From NCBI GenBank assembly GCA_964456625.1, contig CAYWBO010000015.1, forward strand, positions 1-46,126: 46,126 bases of DNA, given 5' to 3'. The DNA comes from Sulfidibacterium sp964456625 (GTDB lineage Bacteria; Bacteroidota; Bacteroidia; Bacteroidales; F082). Shown here piece after piece: positions 1 through 8,900 of this stretch. Each line of letters begins with the position of its first letter. Position 1 is the first letter of the stretch. Below the pieces are notes generated by a model. It saw only the letters and a list, made by a program, of their open reading frames with translations. It was not told the origin of the DNA and did not search any database. Position numbers and translations under genes: made by a program.

Positions 1-656
1 GTCAGGTGTTGGATGGCGTCGGGTTTGTTGTTTTCGATGCCGATCATGGCTTTTTCCACGCCCAGAGCGATCATCAGCAGTCGCGTTCCCACCAGGATCT
101 CTTCTCCTTTTTCCAGCATCAGCCGGTGATCGGAAGTAAGATATGGTTCGCATTCCACCCCGTTGATGATGAGGTATTCGGCTTTTTTCCCCGGAGGAAC
201 CATGAGTTTCACATGGGTGGGAAACGTAGCACCGCCCATCCCGACGATCCCGGATTTTTTTACTTTTTCGATAATCTCCTGGGGTGCGTAATCTTCCCTG
301 GTGATCAGTGTTTCGGAAAGGTCGATTTCCTCATCCCATTCGTTGCCTTCCCCCGTGATGACGGCGCAGGGACGTCGGTATCCGGACGCATCCATGGCGT
401 TGTCGATCTTCGAAATGGTTCCGGAAACGGGCGCATGGACATTGGCAGAAATAAACGAAGAAGCTTCTGCGATCAACTGGCCCGCCTTGACTTTGTCTCC
501 TCTTTTTACGATCAGACGGGAAGGTGCTCCCAGGTTCTGGCCGAAAGGCACCACTACCTGTCCGGGCACGGGAAGTTCACGGATGGCGGCATCAGCGGAA
601 AGCTTGTTTTCTTCGGGGTGAACCCCTCCTAATGCAAATGTTTTTAAAATACCCAT
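1..656 (-). CDS. rnfC: RnfC, ion-translocating ferredoxin:NAD oxidoreductase subunit C (3' part missing)
   Basis: RnfC is the peripheral NADH/FMN-binding subunit of the Rnf membrane complex, which couples electron flow between ferredoxin and NAD to ion pumping. The gene starts at an ATG at 654-656 and runs off the left edge after about 218 codons. The visible part shows the N-terminal RnfC barrel, a biotinyl/lipoyl-like sandwich with NVHAPVSGT near residues 72-80, and the Complex I 51-kDa-like nucleotide-binding motif GMGGATFPTHVK near 139-150, followed by NGVECEPYLTSD. The C-terminal ferredoxin domain lies outside the window. It begins 39 bases after rnfB stops, in the usual rnfB-rnfC order, so the two are almost surely co-transcribed and the rest of the operon (rnfDGEA) should continue to the left. 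Confidence 0.93.
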   Translation of the reverse strand, partial: MGILKTFALGGVHPEENKLSADAAIRELPVPGQVVVPFGQNLGAPSRLIVKRGDKVKAGQLIAEASSFISANVHAPVSGTISKIDNAMDASGYRRPCAVITGEGNEWDEEIDLSETLITREDYAPQEIIEKVKKSGIVGMGGATFPTHVKLMVPPGKKAEYLIINGVECEPYLTSDHRLMLEKGEEILVGTRLLMIALGVEKAMIGIENNKPDAIQHL

Positions 657-695
657 TGTGATCAGAATCTATGTAAATGGATTTATTTCCGTGTC

Positions 696-1628
696 TTAAT
701 TTTTTGCCCCCTTGTTATTTGCCAAGCCGGCGTCTGCCACCATAACAGTATCCATATCGCCGCCGGCCGGTGCTTCCGGTTTATCGATTTTCGGCTTCCG
801 GGGTTTGAAGTTCACTTCCCAGATGGCGTTGGTGGGGCATTCTTCCACACATTTCCGGCAGAGCGTACATTTATTAAAATCGATGTAGGCCAGGAAATCG
901 GTGATGGTGATGGCGTCGAACTTGCAGACTTTTTCGCATTTGGTGCAACCCGTGCAGGCTACCTCGCAATTCTGTTTGGCAATTCCGCCTTTTTCTTTAT
1001 TGACGCAGGAGACAAAAATGCGACGGTCTTTGATACCGCGTTTGCGCATTTCGATGATGTTGCGCGGACAAACGTCCACGCAGGCACCGCAGGCGGTGCA
1101 CTTGTCGTTGACCACCGGCAGCCCCGTGTCGGGATTCAGGTGGATGGCATCAAAATCACAGGCCTCCACGCAGTCGCCTTGGCCGAGGCATCCGAACATA
1201 CAGCCGCCTTCGCCCGAGAAAAGGTTGTTGGCAAAGGCGCAGGAAGCGATCCCGTCGAATTTTATCTTGGAAGGCGCGTGGGCAAAGGATCCGTTGCATC
1301 GGATCACCGCAATCATCGGGTCCTGAGCAGCAACTTCGAGACCCAGGATGGCGCCCACTTGCTGCATCACTTCATTCCCGCCCACGGGGCAAAACAACGT
1401 ATCGAGGGATTTCTCATCCCGGGCCGATTTTGTGGTTGCTTCGGCAAAGGCCCGGCATCCCGGAAATCCGCAACCACCACAGTTGGCAGATGGCAGGGCT
1501 GCCTCCACCAAATCGATGTTGGGATCTTCGATTACCCTGAACTTGCTGGCAATAAAATACAGGATGATGGCTGAAATCAATCCTAATCCTCCCAGGGTCA
1601 AGACGGCGATAATGAGAATATGATTCAC
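696..1628 (-). CDS. rnfB: RnfB, Fe-S subunit of the Rnf complex
   Basis: RnfB is the multi-cluster iron-sulfur subunit that takes electrons from ferredoxin into the Rnf complex at the inner membrane. The 310-residue protein has one N-terminal membrane helix (about residues 4-26), then the four-Cys cluster domain CGGCGFPGC with the fourth Cys near residue 80, and further Cys-rich stretches typical of several [4Fe-4S] ferredoxin modules, for example CTACGACVDVCP and CTLCRKCVEECP. The extra C-terminal ferredoxin modules make it longer than the E. coli RsxB and resemble RnfB of anaerobes. The tail after about residue 275 is Pro/Lys rich and without recognisable domain. It lies between a DHOD-like gene (50 bases upstream) and rnfC. 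Confidence 0.95.
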   Translation of the reverse strand: MNHILIIAVLTLGGLGLISAIILYFIASKFRVIEDPNIDLVEAALPSANCGGCGFPGCRAFAEATTKSARDEKSLDTLFCPVGGNEVMQQVGAILGLEVAAQDPMIAVIRCNGSFAHAPSKIKFDGIASCAFANNLFSGEGGCMFGCLGQGDCVEACDFDAIHLNPDTGLPVVNDKCTACGACVDVCPRNIIEMRKRGIKDRRIFVSCVNKEKGGIAKQNCEVACTGCTKCEKVCKFDAITITDFLAYIDFNKCTLCRKCVEECPTNAIWEVNFKPRKPKIDKPEAPAGGDMDTVMVADAGLANNKGAKN

Positions 1629-1678
1629 GATTTCTTTTTTTTCTGTAAAAACTCCATTACTCTTTAAACTGCCGACAG

Positions 1679-2674
1679 CTATTCAATTTTTGAAAAGTGT
1701 TTCATAAACTGAACCCGTTCGTAAGCGGCAGGATTTTTTGCTTCTTCCAGGCTCATCATCCCCCTGAAATCTTCTATGCCGGAAAAGTTTTTCTTTTCCA
1801 TCCAGGTTTTCAGGGTTTCGAGCATGGTGGCGATGTGTTCAAAGCCTTTTTTATAGAGGACAGAAGCTACCTGCACAGCTTTGGCCCCGGCCAGCAGTTG
1901 TTTGATCATGCCGTTTCCGTCATGGATGCCGGTGGAGGCGGACAGATCGCAATTCACACGGTTCGACAACATGGCAATCCATCGCAGCGGCGTCGTGATT
2001 TCAGCGGGCGTGCTGAATACATTGGAGGATTGTATTTCCATTTTTTCGATGTCGATATCCGGGCTGTAGAAACGGTTGAAAAGCACGATACCCTTGATGC
2101 CGGTCCAAGAAAGTTTGGTCACCATCTGTGCCAGCGATGAAAAGTAGTAACTGATCTTCAGCGAAACCGGGATCTTCACTTCTTTCAGAATCCGGTCCAC
2201 AATGTCGAAGTAGATGATTTCGTTGTCCTGTCCAGTGGAGTCGGGATTGGAAGGAAGCACAAAAACATTCAGCTCCAGCCCGTCGGCCCCGGCATCTTCG
2301 ATCTGCTTTGCAAAATAAGTCCACCCGCTGTTGGAGACACAGTTGATGGATGCCAGTACGGGAATTTCGACGGCTTTTTTGCTTTCCTCGATCAGCCTCA
2401 GATAAGCGGCCACATCATTTTCCCGCGTGTAGTTGAGGATGTAATCTTCAGCTTCGGGATACATGTTGCCCAGCAGGTTCTGGTTGATGGTGGTATTGGC
2501 GGCATTCAGGATTTGTTCTTCAAACAGGGATTTCAGCACCACGGCCCCGGCACCCTGATTTGCAATTTCGATGATGTTTTCCACCGAATGGGTCAAACCG
2601 GAGCTCCCAACGATGAGGGGACTTTTCAACCTCAGTCCCATGTATGATGATTCCAGATTTACCATAAGTAACAT
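1679..2674 (-). CDS. Dihydroorotate dehydrogenase-like flavoprotein
   Basis: The 331-residue protein belongs to the FMN-binding TIM-barrel family of dihydroorotate dehydrogenases, in the subgroup often annotated only as 'dihydroorotate dehydrogenase-like'. It opens with the family's MGLRLKSPLIVGSSGL stretch, has a substrate-loop region around INCVSNSGWTYFA, and the phosphate-binding end GIHDGNGMIKQLLAGAKAVQV. The true PyrD role in pyrimidine synthesis is uncertain, because this subgroup departs from PyrD in the active-site loop. I kept the first ATG because AGGGAG lies nine bases before it; a second ATG three codons on (2665) is also possible. It is 50 bases upstream of rnfB on the same strand, so a redox link with Rnf or simple co-transcription is plausible but only inferred. 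Confidence 0.85.
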   Translation of the reverse strand: MLLMVNLESSYMGLRLKSPLIVGSSGLTHSVENIIEIANQGAGAVVLKSLFEEQILNAANTTINQNLLGNMYPEAEDYILNYTRENDVAAYLRLIEESKKAVEIPVLASINCVSNSGWTYFAKQIEDAGADGLELNVFVLPSNPDSTGQDNEIIYFDIVDRILKEVKIPVSLKISYYFSSLAQMVTKLSWTGIKGIVLFNRFYSPDIDIEKMEIQSSNVFSTPAEITTPLRWIAMLSNRVNCDLSASTGIHDGNGMIKQLLAGAKAVQVASVLYKKGFEHIATMLETLKTWMEKKNFSGIEDFRGMMSLEEAKNPAAYERVQFMKHFSKIE

Positions 2675-2803
2675 TTAAAATGTCTCCCTAAAATTACAAA
2701 TTAGGTATCTTTGAATTGCCGGGCAAATCAATTAAAAACCATTTTAAATAATTGAAAAATAATGTGTTAAGAAATAACAGTGTGATAAATATCATATTGA
2801 CTG

Positions 2804-2823
2804 TTAATCTGTTAACAGATTAA
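2804..2823. promoter_or_regulatory. 20-bp perfect palindrome, probable operator
   Basis: TTAATCTGTTAACAGATTAA reads the same on both strands over all 20 positions. It lies in the 268-bp divergent gap between the DHOD-like/rnf genes and rseC, 7 bp before the first of two TAnnTTTG elements in front of rseC, where a -33 element would be expected. A dimeric regulator binding here could block that promoter. No regulator gene is adjacent, so the binder is unknown. Confidence 0.5.
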
Positions 2824-2830
2824 AGTAAAT

Positions 2831-2874
2831 TATATTTGTTTTCCGTTCCTGATTTTCTAATTGTCGTAATTTTG
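2831..2874 (+). promoter_or_regulatory. Tandem -7-like elements upstream of rseC
   Basis: Two exact matches to the Bacteroidetes -7 consensus TAnnTTTG occur here: TATATTTG at 2831-2838 and TAATTTTG at 2867-2874. Neither has a TTG at the ideal 19-21 bp upstream distance, so at least one may be chance in AT-rich DNA. The second leaves about 68 bases to the rseC start. Confidence 0.4.
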
Positions 2875-2942
2875 CCTTTTTTCGGGGAGGAAGGGTTATT
2901 TAAATCCAGTTTAAATCGAAAATCATCAAAAACTGAATAAAA

Positions 2943-3356
2943 GTGAGCGAAAAAACGATAACGCACAACGGCACGGTTCAGGAAGTCAAAAACGGAAAAG
3001 CCCTCATCTCCGTCATGACGCAATCGGCTTGTGTTTCATGCGAAATCAAGGGGTCCTGTACCCTGAGCGATGTCAAGGAAAAGATCATTGAAGTGGAATT
3101 ACGGGAAGGACAACAATTTGAAAAGGGGAAGGTCGTGAACGTTGAAATGAAACAGACGGCAGGAACCTGGGCCGTATTGCTGGGATATTTCTTTCCTTTT
3201 CTGGTAGTGCTGGGCGGGTTGATCCTCTTCACTGCTTCAGGCTTGGGGCAGGGAACGGCCGGATTGCTTTCTCTGAGTCTGCTGGTACCGTATTATCTTG
3301 TGCTTTACTTTTTCCGCACGGCAATTCGTAAACGGTTTACTTTCCGGGTGGAATAA
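2943..3356 (+). CDS. rseC: RseC/SoxR-reducing-system family membrane protein
   Basis: This 137-residue protein matches the RseC family: an N-terminal soluble domain with the Cys motif C-x2-C-x5-C (C30, C33, C39, in ACVSCEIKGSC), then two membrane helices at about 78-98 and 104-126 and a short basic tail. In Enterobacteria RseC works with the Rsx/Rnf complex to keep SoxR reduced; in Bacteroidetes it usually heads the rnf operon. Here it uses a GTG start at 2943 and is transcribed away from rnfB, with a DHOD-like gene between. Function with Rnf is inferred from family and neighbourhood. Confidence 0.85.
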   Translation: MSEKTITHNGTVQEVKNGKALISVMTQSACVSCEIKGSCTLSDVKEKIIEVELREGQQFEKGKVVNVEMKQTAGTWAVLLGYFFPFLVVLGGLILFTASGLGQGTAGLLSLSLLVPYYLVLYFFRTAIRKRFTFRVE

Positions 3357-3630
3357 GCCGGATTTAAAGATGATGCATTGGTATTACGAAATGCTGATTC
3401 CGGTTCTACTTTCACGAGGTGCCGGCAGCCAATATTTTTGCCCAGGCTATCGAGAAAGGCAACGAAAAAATAGTTTTGGTGAAGCAGGCCGGGAATTCTT
3501 AAACCTTCCGGAACGTAAAGAGAAAAGGCTTAAATTTACATCGAGAACCCGGTTAAACCCCAAAAATCGGGAAGCCTAAGCAAGCTTTTGAATTCAGTAA
3601 CCGGGATTGTTTGAATATATTTAAGTCGGA
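3357..3630 (+). other. Intergenic stretch with a possible decayed reading frame
   Basis: No intact gene is visible between rseC and the efflux gene. One frame within about 3400-3496 encodes a protein-like run of about 30 residues (including FHEVPAANIFAQAIEKGN) that ends at a TAA and has a TGA just upstream, so it has no start. It may be the remains of a lost gene or chance. A longer ORF in another frame overlaps the end of rseC and looks unreal. Confidence 0.25.
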
Positions 3631-4485
3631 ATGAAAAACGAAAAGAAACGTATTGCGTTGGTTTCGGTGGGGGCCGCGTTATTTCTTACAAGCTTTAAGC
3701 TCATTGTGGGGATTATCACGGGAAGCCTGGGTATTTTGTCTGAGGCGCTCCATTCCGGTCTTGACCTGGTGGCGGCGGTGATTACCTTTTTTGCTGTCAG
3801 GATCTCGGACAAGCCTCCCGATCGTGATCATCATTTCGGACACGGTAAGGTCGAAAATCTTTCGGCTTTTGTTGAAACCATTCTTTTGTTTGCCACCTGT
3901 ATCTGGATCATCTATGAAGCGGTCAGCAGGCTGATGTCAGGCCGTACACACATCGAGGTGAATTTCTGGAGTTATCTGGTGGTGGTATCATCTATCATCG
4001 TTGATTTCTCGCGTTCCAGAGCATTGATGCGTGTTGCCAAAAAGCACAACAGTCAGGCGCTGGAAGCCGATGCATTGCATTTCTCGACGGATATCTGGAG
4101 CTCTGGCGTGGTACTGCTTGGGTTGATCTGTGCCAATTTTGGATTATACACTGCCGACAGCATGGCGGCGCTGGCGGTAGCATCCATCATTCTCGTAGTC
4201 ACTTTCCGCTTGGGAAAGCGATCGGTGAATATGTTGCTGGATCGTGTGCCGGATGATGTGTATGAAAAACTGAATGGGATCCTCGGACAAATCAAAGGGG
4301 TGGAATATTTTCATGATCTTCGAGTCAGGGTAGCGGGTGCCGATATTTTTGTGGAGGTAAACATCCATGTCCGGCCGCAGCTTGACGTGCATCAGTCGCA
4401 CGAGATTGCTACGAAAGTGGAAGAAAGGATCCGGGCGGAAGTACCGCGATGTTCGGTTCATGTGCACATCGAACCTGATGAGTAG
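3631..4485 (+). CDS. Cation diffusion facilitator (CDF) metal efflux transporter
   Basis: CDF proteins export divalent metals such as Zn, Fe, Mn or Cd from the cytoplasm by proton antiport. The 284-residue length is normal. The first metal-site motif HSGLD is at residues 41-45 and the partner HFSTD near 150-154, giving the H-x3-D pair on TM2 and TM5 that is usual for zinc/cadmium-type members. HHFGHGKVENL after TM2 is the conserved family stretch, and the C-terminal cytoplasmic domain ends with HVHIEPDE. It is a single gene, convergent with the Rieske gene; no metal regulator is next to it, so the substrate metal is not fixed by context. Confidence 0.93.
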   Translation: MKNEKKRIALVSVGAALFLTSFKLIVGIITGSLGILSEALHSGLDLVAAVITFFAVRISDKPPDRDHHFGHGKVENLSAFVETILLFATCIWIIYEAVSRLMSGRTHIEVNFWSYLVVVSSIIVDFSRSRALMRVAKKHNSQALEADALHFSTDIWSSGVVLLGLICANFGLYTADSMAALAVASIILVVTFRLGKRSVNMLLDRVPDDVYEKLNGILGQIKGVEYFHDLRVRVAGADIFVEVNIHVRPQLDVHQSHEIATKVEERIRAEVPRCSVHVHIEPDE

Positions 4486-4520
4486 AGGATATCAGAATAT
4501 TTCCCGGATGGAATGAAAAA

Positions 4521-4539
4521 CGCCGGCATTTCGCCGGCG
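4521..4539 (-). terminator. Rho-independent terminator of the Rieske gene
   Basis: A 7-bp perfect GC stem (CGCCGGC / GCCGGCG) with a 5-base loop lies between the two convergent genes. Read on the minus strand it is followed by a run of five T. It lies just past the end of the minus-strand Rieske gene. Confidence 0.7.
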
Positions 4540-4583
4540 CAGATTACAATTAGAATAAGGACTGTCGAGGCAAAAGAATATCG

Positions 4584-5000
4584 TTAACCTGAAATGGTCA
4601 GGACGCTGCCGCTTTTTGCTACATTGTATTTTTTCAAGGGAGCAGGCGGCGGTCCCGCAATGACAGTACCGCTCAGGTTGTAGGTGCCTCCGTGGCACGG
4701 ACACACCAGGTCGTGGCCGCCGGCATTGTAATATACCGAGCATCCCTGATGGGTACAAATATCCGATAACGCCACAAACCCACTTCCGGTATTGATGACA
4801 ATGACACTGTGTGAGATCACCGATCCTCCGGCAGACTTTAAGGCCGCATTGGCCGACTGTGACAGGTCAAGTGTAAAATTAACCTTGCCGGCCGTAGGGC
4901 TCACTCCTGATTTGCCGCAGCTTTCAAGGAAAGCCATCGATCCGATGACGGCAGTTCCGCATAAAGCACAGGACGATTTTAAAAAGTTTCTTCTATCCAT
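4584..5000 (-). CDS. Small exported Rieske [2Fe-2S] protein
   Basis: The 138-residue protein starts MDRRNFLK with a twin-arginine-like signal and a hydrophobic stretch, then AFLESCGK, so it is exported, possibly as a lipoprotein. The Rieske motifs are complete: CTHQGC (C82, H84, C87) and CPCHGG (C100, C102, H103). The cluster ligands are C82, H84, C100 and H103, and C87 and C102 can form the disulfide seen in high-potential bc1/b6f-type Rieske proteins. No cytochrome b or dioxygenase partner is adjacent. The body is only a Rieske fold, so it may act as a free periplasmic electron carrier; this is inferred. It is a single gene with its own terminator. Confidence 0.88.
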   Translation of the reverse strand: MDRRNFLKSSCALCGTAVIGSMAFLESCGKSGVSPTAGKVNFTLDLSQSANAALKSAGGSVISHSVIVINTGSGFVALSDICTHQGCSVYYNAGGHDLVCPCHGGTYNLSGTVIAGPPPAPLKKYNVAKSGSVLTISG

Positions 5001-5353
5001 CTGTTTTGATTTAAATGATTAATTTAGGCTGTCTTTATGTTATTTTTATTTGAACCCATTTTAAATAAAAACGAAAATTAGTTTTTATATTATTGAGGGG
5101 GTGGATTTTTAAGATTTATTAATAATTCGGGAACGGCCGATAAGATTGATTAAGGTGATTCAAGATTTCAGATCGCGTATTTTCAGAATGCGGAATAAAA
5201 GGTCTCGTAGTTTGAAGTTTGATCCTTATTTTTGTTTGGGGAAACGGTTTTTCGGCGGGGTTTTAATGTGCTGTTTCCTTTTGTTTACAGCTAACATAAT
5301 GGATTAATTGTATTTTTGTGTATTCAGTTTAACAGAAGAAAACCTGACTTGAC
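5001..5353. other. Intergenic region between Rieske gene and ruvA
   Basis: This 353-bp AT-rich gap holds the divergent promoters of the Rieske gene and ruvA. No open frame with protein-like content, repeat or strong hairpin was noticed apart from the ruvA -7 element. Confidence 0.5.
5311..5318 (+). promoter_or_regulatory. -7 promoter element for ruvA
   Basis: TATTTTTG is an exact match to the Bacteroidetes TAnnTTTG -7 element, 35 bases before the ruvA ATG. The nearest TTG upstream (5281-5283) is 27 bases away, longer than the usual 19-21, so the -33 half is weak. Confidence 0.45.
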
Positions 5354-5935
5354 ATGTACGAATATTTTACCGGAATCTTCACCGAAAAAAACCCGACCTA
5401 TGTGGTTCTTGAAAATCAAGGCATTGGATATTTGATCAGTATCTCACTGAATACCTATGAAAAGATTAAAGATCTGGACCAGGGGAAACTGTACGTGCAC
5501 TATGTTGTTCGCGAAGATGCGCAGCTTTTGTATGGTTTTGCCGATATGGCAGAGCGCACGCTTTTTCAGGCACTTATTTCTGTTTCGGGAGTGGGGGCCA
5601 ACACCGCCCGGCTTGTTTTATCATCCCTGACCACGACGGAGGCGTATGAGGCGATTGCTTCAGGAGATGCGGGCCGGTTGCAAAGTGTAAAAGGTATCGG
5701 GGGAAAAACCGCCCAGCGCATTGTTGTCGATTTAAAGGACAAGCTTGCTAAAGAAGGCTTTATGCCTGAAAATTTGGTCTTTTCTCACAATACAATTCAA
5801 CAGGAAGCGTTATCTGGATTGATCATCCTTGGTTTCAACAAGAGTATTGCATCCAAGGCCATCGAAAAGGTTATGAAGCAATTGACAGTCGATAGTGTAG
5901 AAGGTTTAATTAAAGAGTCTTTGAAAATCTTATAA
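5354..5935 (+). CDS. ruvA: RuvA, Holliday junction branch migration protein
   Basis: RuvA binds Holliday junctions and loads the RuvB motor for branch migration in recombination. The 193-residue protein has the normal length and three domains: the N-terminal OB fold, the helix-hairpin-helix middle (VSGVGANTARLVLSSL and VKGIGGKTAQRIVVDLKDKL, about residues 78-125), and a C-terminal three-helix domain that contacts RuvB. It is followed by sprA only 27 bases later in the same frame; a ruvA-sprA pairing is, as I recall, also found in Flavobacteria, so the two may be co-transcribed. Confidence 0.97.
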   Translation: MYEYFTGIFTEKNPTYVVLENQGIGYLISISLNTYEKIKDLDQGKLYVHYVVREDAQLLYGFADMAERTLFQALISVSGVGANTARLVLSSLTTTEAYEAIASGDAGRLQSVKGIGGKTAQRIVVDLKDKLAKEGFMPENLVFSHNTIQQEALSGLIILGFNKSIASKAIEKVMKQLTVDSVEGLIKESLKIL

Positions 5936-5962
5936 CCTGCTAAACAATTATTTATAAAGAAA

Positions 5963-8900
5963 TTGAGGCAAACAATCTCTTACTCTCTCAGGATAACGTT
6001 GTTGTTTCTGATAGGATTCCTATCGGAAACTGCCATGATGCAGGCACAGAATGTACCGACCACACCGAAAACGACTGCCGACTCGACTCATTTTCATCTG
6101 ATCTTTCCTTTTCGTGATTACACAGGCATTCCCTCTCTCGATACACTCAGCCCCAGCCCGCTCTATCTGAAAGCGCCGCCCAACATCAAAAAAGAAATTA
6201 TTTACAATCCGGTTACCAAGACGTATGAATTTATCTCGAAGGTCGGCGACTTTGAATACCGCACACCGGCACTTATGGACTTTAAAGATTTCCGGCAACT
6301 TGAGTCTGCCAAAGGTGTTCAGAATTACTGGCAACAGCGTGCGCTTTCGAGAGGCACCGCAGTAGGTACCCGGCTGATCCCGAAAATTTACGTAAAAGGG
6401 AAGGCGTTCGAGCAGATCTTTGGAAGCAACAGCATTGACATCAGGCCGCAGGGTACCGCAGAGATCAGCATGGGGGTACTCTCCAACTATCGTGATGACC
6501 CGACGCTGAACGTCAATCAGTTGCGTACCACCAATTTCGATTTTAATGAGAAGATCCAGATGAATGTGGATGCCAGGATCGGAGATAAGCTTTCTTTCAA
6601 GGCCAACTACAACACGGAGTCTTCGTTTAATTTCGAAAACACGCTTAAGTTAAAATATGTCGGCAAGAAAGATGATATCATCAAATCCATTGAAGCCGGA
6701 AATGTCAGCATGCCGCTGCAGTCTTCGCTTATTACCGGAGCGCAGAGCCTCTTTGGTGTGAAAACAAAACTGCAGTTTGGGAAAACGACGGTCACGGCGG
6801 TTTTTTCGCAACAGCAGAGCCAGACACAAAATCTTACCATCCAGAACGGAGCACAGCAAAATACTTTCAAGATGACGCCACTGGACTATGAAAAGAACCG
6901 ACATTTCTTTCTGAGCCAGTATTTCAGGGATCACTACGAACAGGCATTGAAAACACTGCCCATCATCACTTCCGATATCAATATTACGAAAATCGAAGTT
7001 TGGGTTACCAACATCGGTCCGGCGACTTCACAGAACAGGAACATTGTGGCCTTTACCGATCTGGGCGAAGGAAAGGCCTCCGAAATATACAATCCCAATG
7101 TGACGCCAACGTCGGGAGCGACTTTCCCTACGAGCAAATCCAATGACCTGATTTCGCGGATGGATACCACCCAGATCAGAAACATCAATACGGTGACCAG
7201 CTACCTTACCGGCGACCCGCTTCATATGGGAAAGACAGGATATTTCACTTCAGGCGAGGATTTTGTAAAACTGGAAAACGCCAGGTTGCTGAAGCCTTCG
7301 GAATATACCGTCAACACAAAGTTGGGATTTATCTCACTAAACACTGCACTGAACGATGATCAGGTGCTGGCGGTAGCCTTTCAGTATACGGTGATCGGGC
7401 AGAACAAAGTCTTCCAGGTCGGTGAGTTTTCGGACCAGGGCATCAACTCCCCAAAAGATCTTATCGTCAAGCTGCTGAAGAGCAATTCGCTGAACACCCA
7501 CATGCCCATGTGGAATCTGATGATGAAAAACGTCTATTCCATCGGCGCTTATCAGGTGCAGCAAAAGGATTTTGTTTTTAACATTCTGTATTCCGGCAAT
7601 TCTCAGGGTGTTCCGACCGGATATTTTACTGAAGGGCCTTCCGGCGTAAAAGGAGTCCCTCTGATCCACCTGTTCGGACTGGACAACCTTGATCAGCAGA
7701 TGAATCCCATTACAAGTGGCGACGGCTTTTTTGATTTTATTGACGGTGCGGAAACCAAGGGGGGCACGTTTCAGGCCAGCGACGGCCATATTTATTTTAC
7801 TGTCCTGCAGCCGTTCGGAAGTTACATCCACACCCATGTTTTCCCCAACAATCCCGATCTGGCCAATAAGTATGCCTACGATTCCCTGTATACCATGACC
7901 AAAACCCAGGCGGAGCAATATGCGGATAAAAATAAGTTTATTCTGGAAGGCTCCTATAAGTCGCAATCGGGTTCTACCATCAGTCTGAATGCCATGAACA
8001 TTCCTCCCGGATCGGTGAAAGTTACTGCCGGCGGCGTGCCGTTGCAGGAAAACGTGGACTATACCGTGGATTATACACTCGGGCAGATTACCATCCTCAA
8101 CCAGGGAATTCTGAACTCTGGAACGCCGATCCATGTCTCGCTGGAAAATAATTCGCTGTTTAACGTCCAGCAAAAGACGATGATGGGCATTCATGTGGAT
8201 CATGAATTCACGCCTGATTTCCATCTGGGGGCCACTTTTTTGAATCTTCATGAGCGGCCGTTGACACAAAAGGTCAATTACGGGCAGGATCCTGTTTCCA
8301 ACACCATCTGGGGGATGGACCTGGCGTACACGAAAGATTCCAGATGGATATCGAAACTATTGTCCAAGTTGCCGGGAGTGACACCGAACACACCTTCGAA
8401 AGTCCACTACAATGCAGAATTTGCAGAATTCCTCCCGGGCCATTCGCGCACCGTAGGCAAGTCGGGAACAAGTTACGTGGATGATTTTGAGGGGGCCAAA
8501 TCCACCATCGACCTTACCAACGTGAATTCCTGGTTTTTGGCCAGCACCCCGCAGGGGCAACCGGTACTGTTTCCCGAGGCGGCACCCAACACTGGGCTTG
8601 CTTATGGCAAGAATCGTGCGATGTTTTCCTGGTACATTATCGACCCGTCCATTTTTTACGATGTGCGGGGAAGTAACCGGCCGGCGAATATCACCAAAGA
8701 TGAGATTTCTAAAAATTCTACCCGTCAGGTGCTGGAATCGGAAGTCTTTCCCAACAAAGACATCCCCAACGGGACTCCTACCAACATTCCCGTCTTCAAC
8801 CTGGCGTTCTTCCCATCCGAAAGAGGGGAATACAACTATGATGTTTATCCGGGGCCTTATTCTGCGGGGGTTCTCGCCAACGGTAACCTGGCAGATCCCC

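Noticed and set aside
3298..3579. Plus-strand ORF of 93 codons overlapping the end of rseC
   Set aside because: It has no domain and the first part is the shifted rseC frame; no support as a gene.
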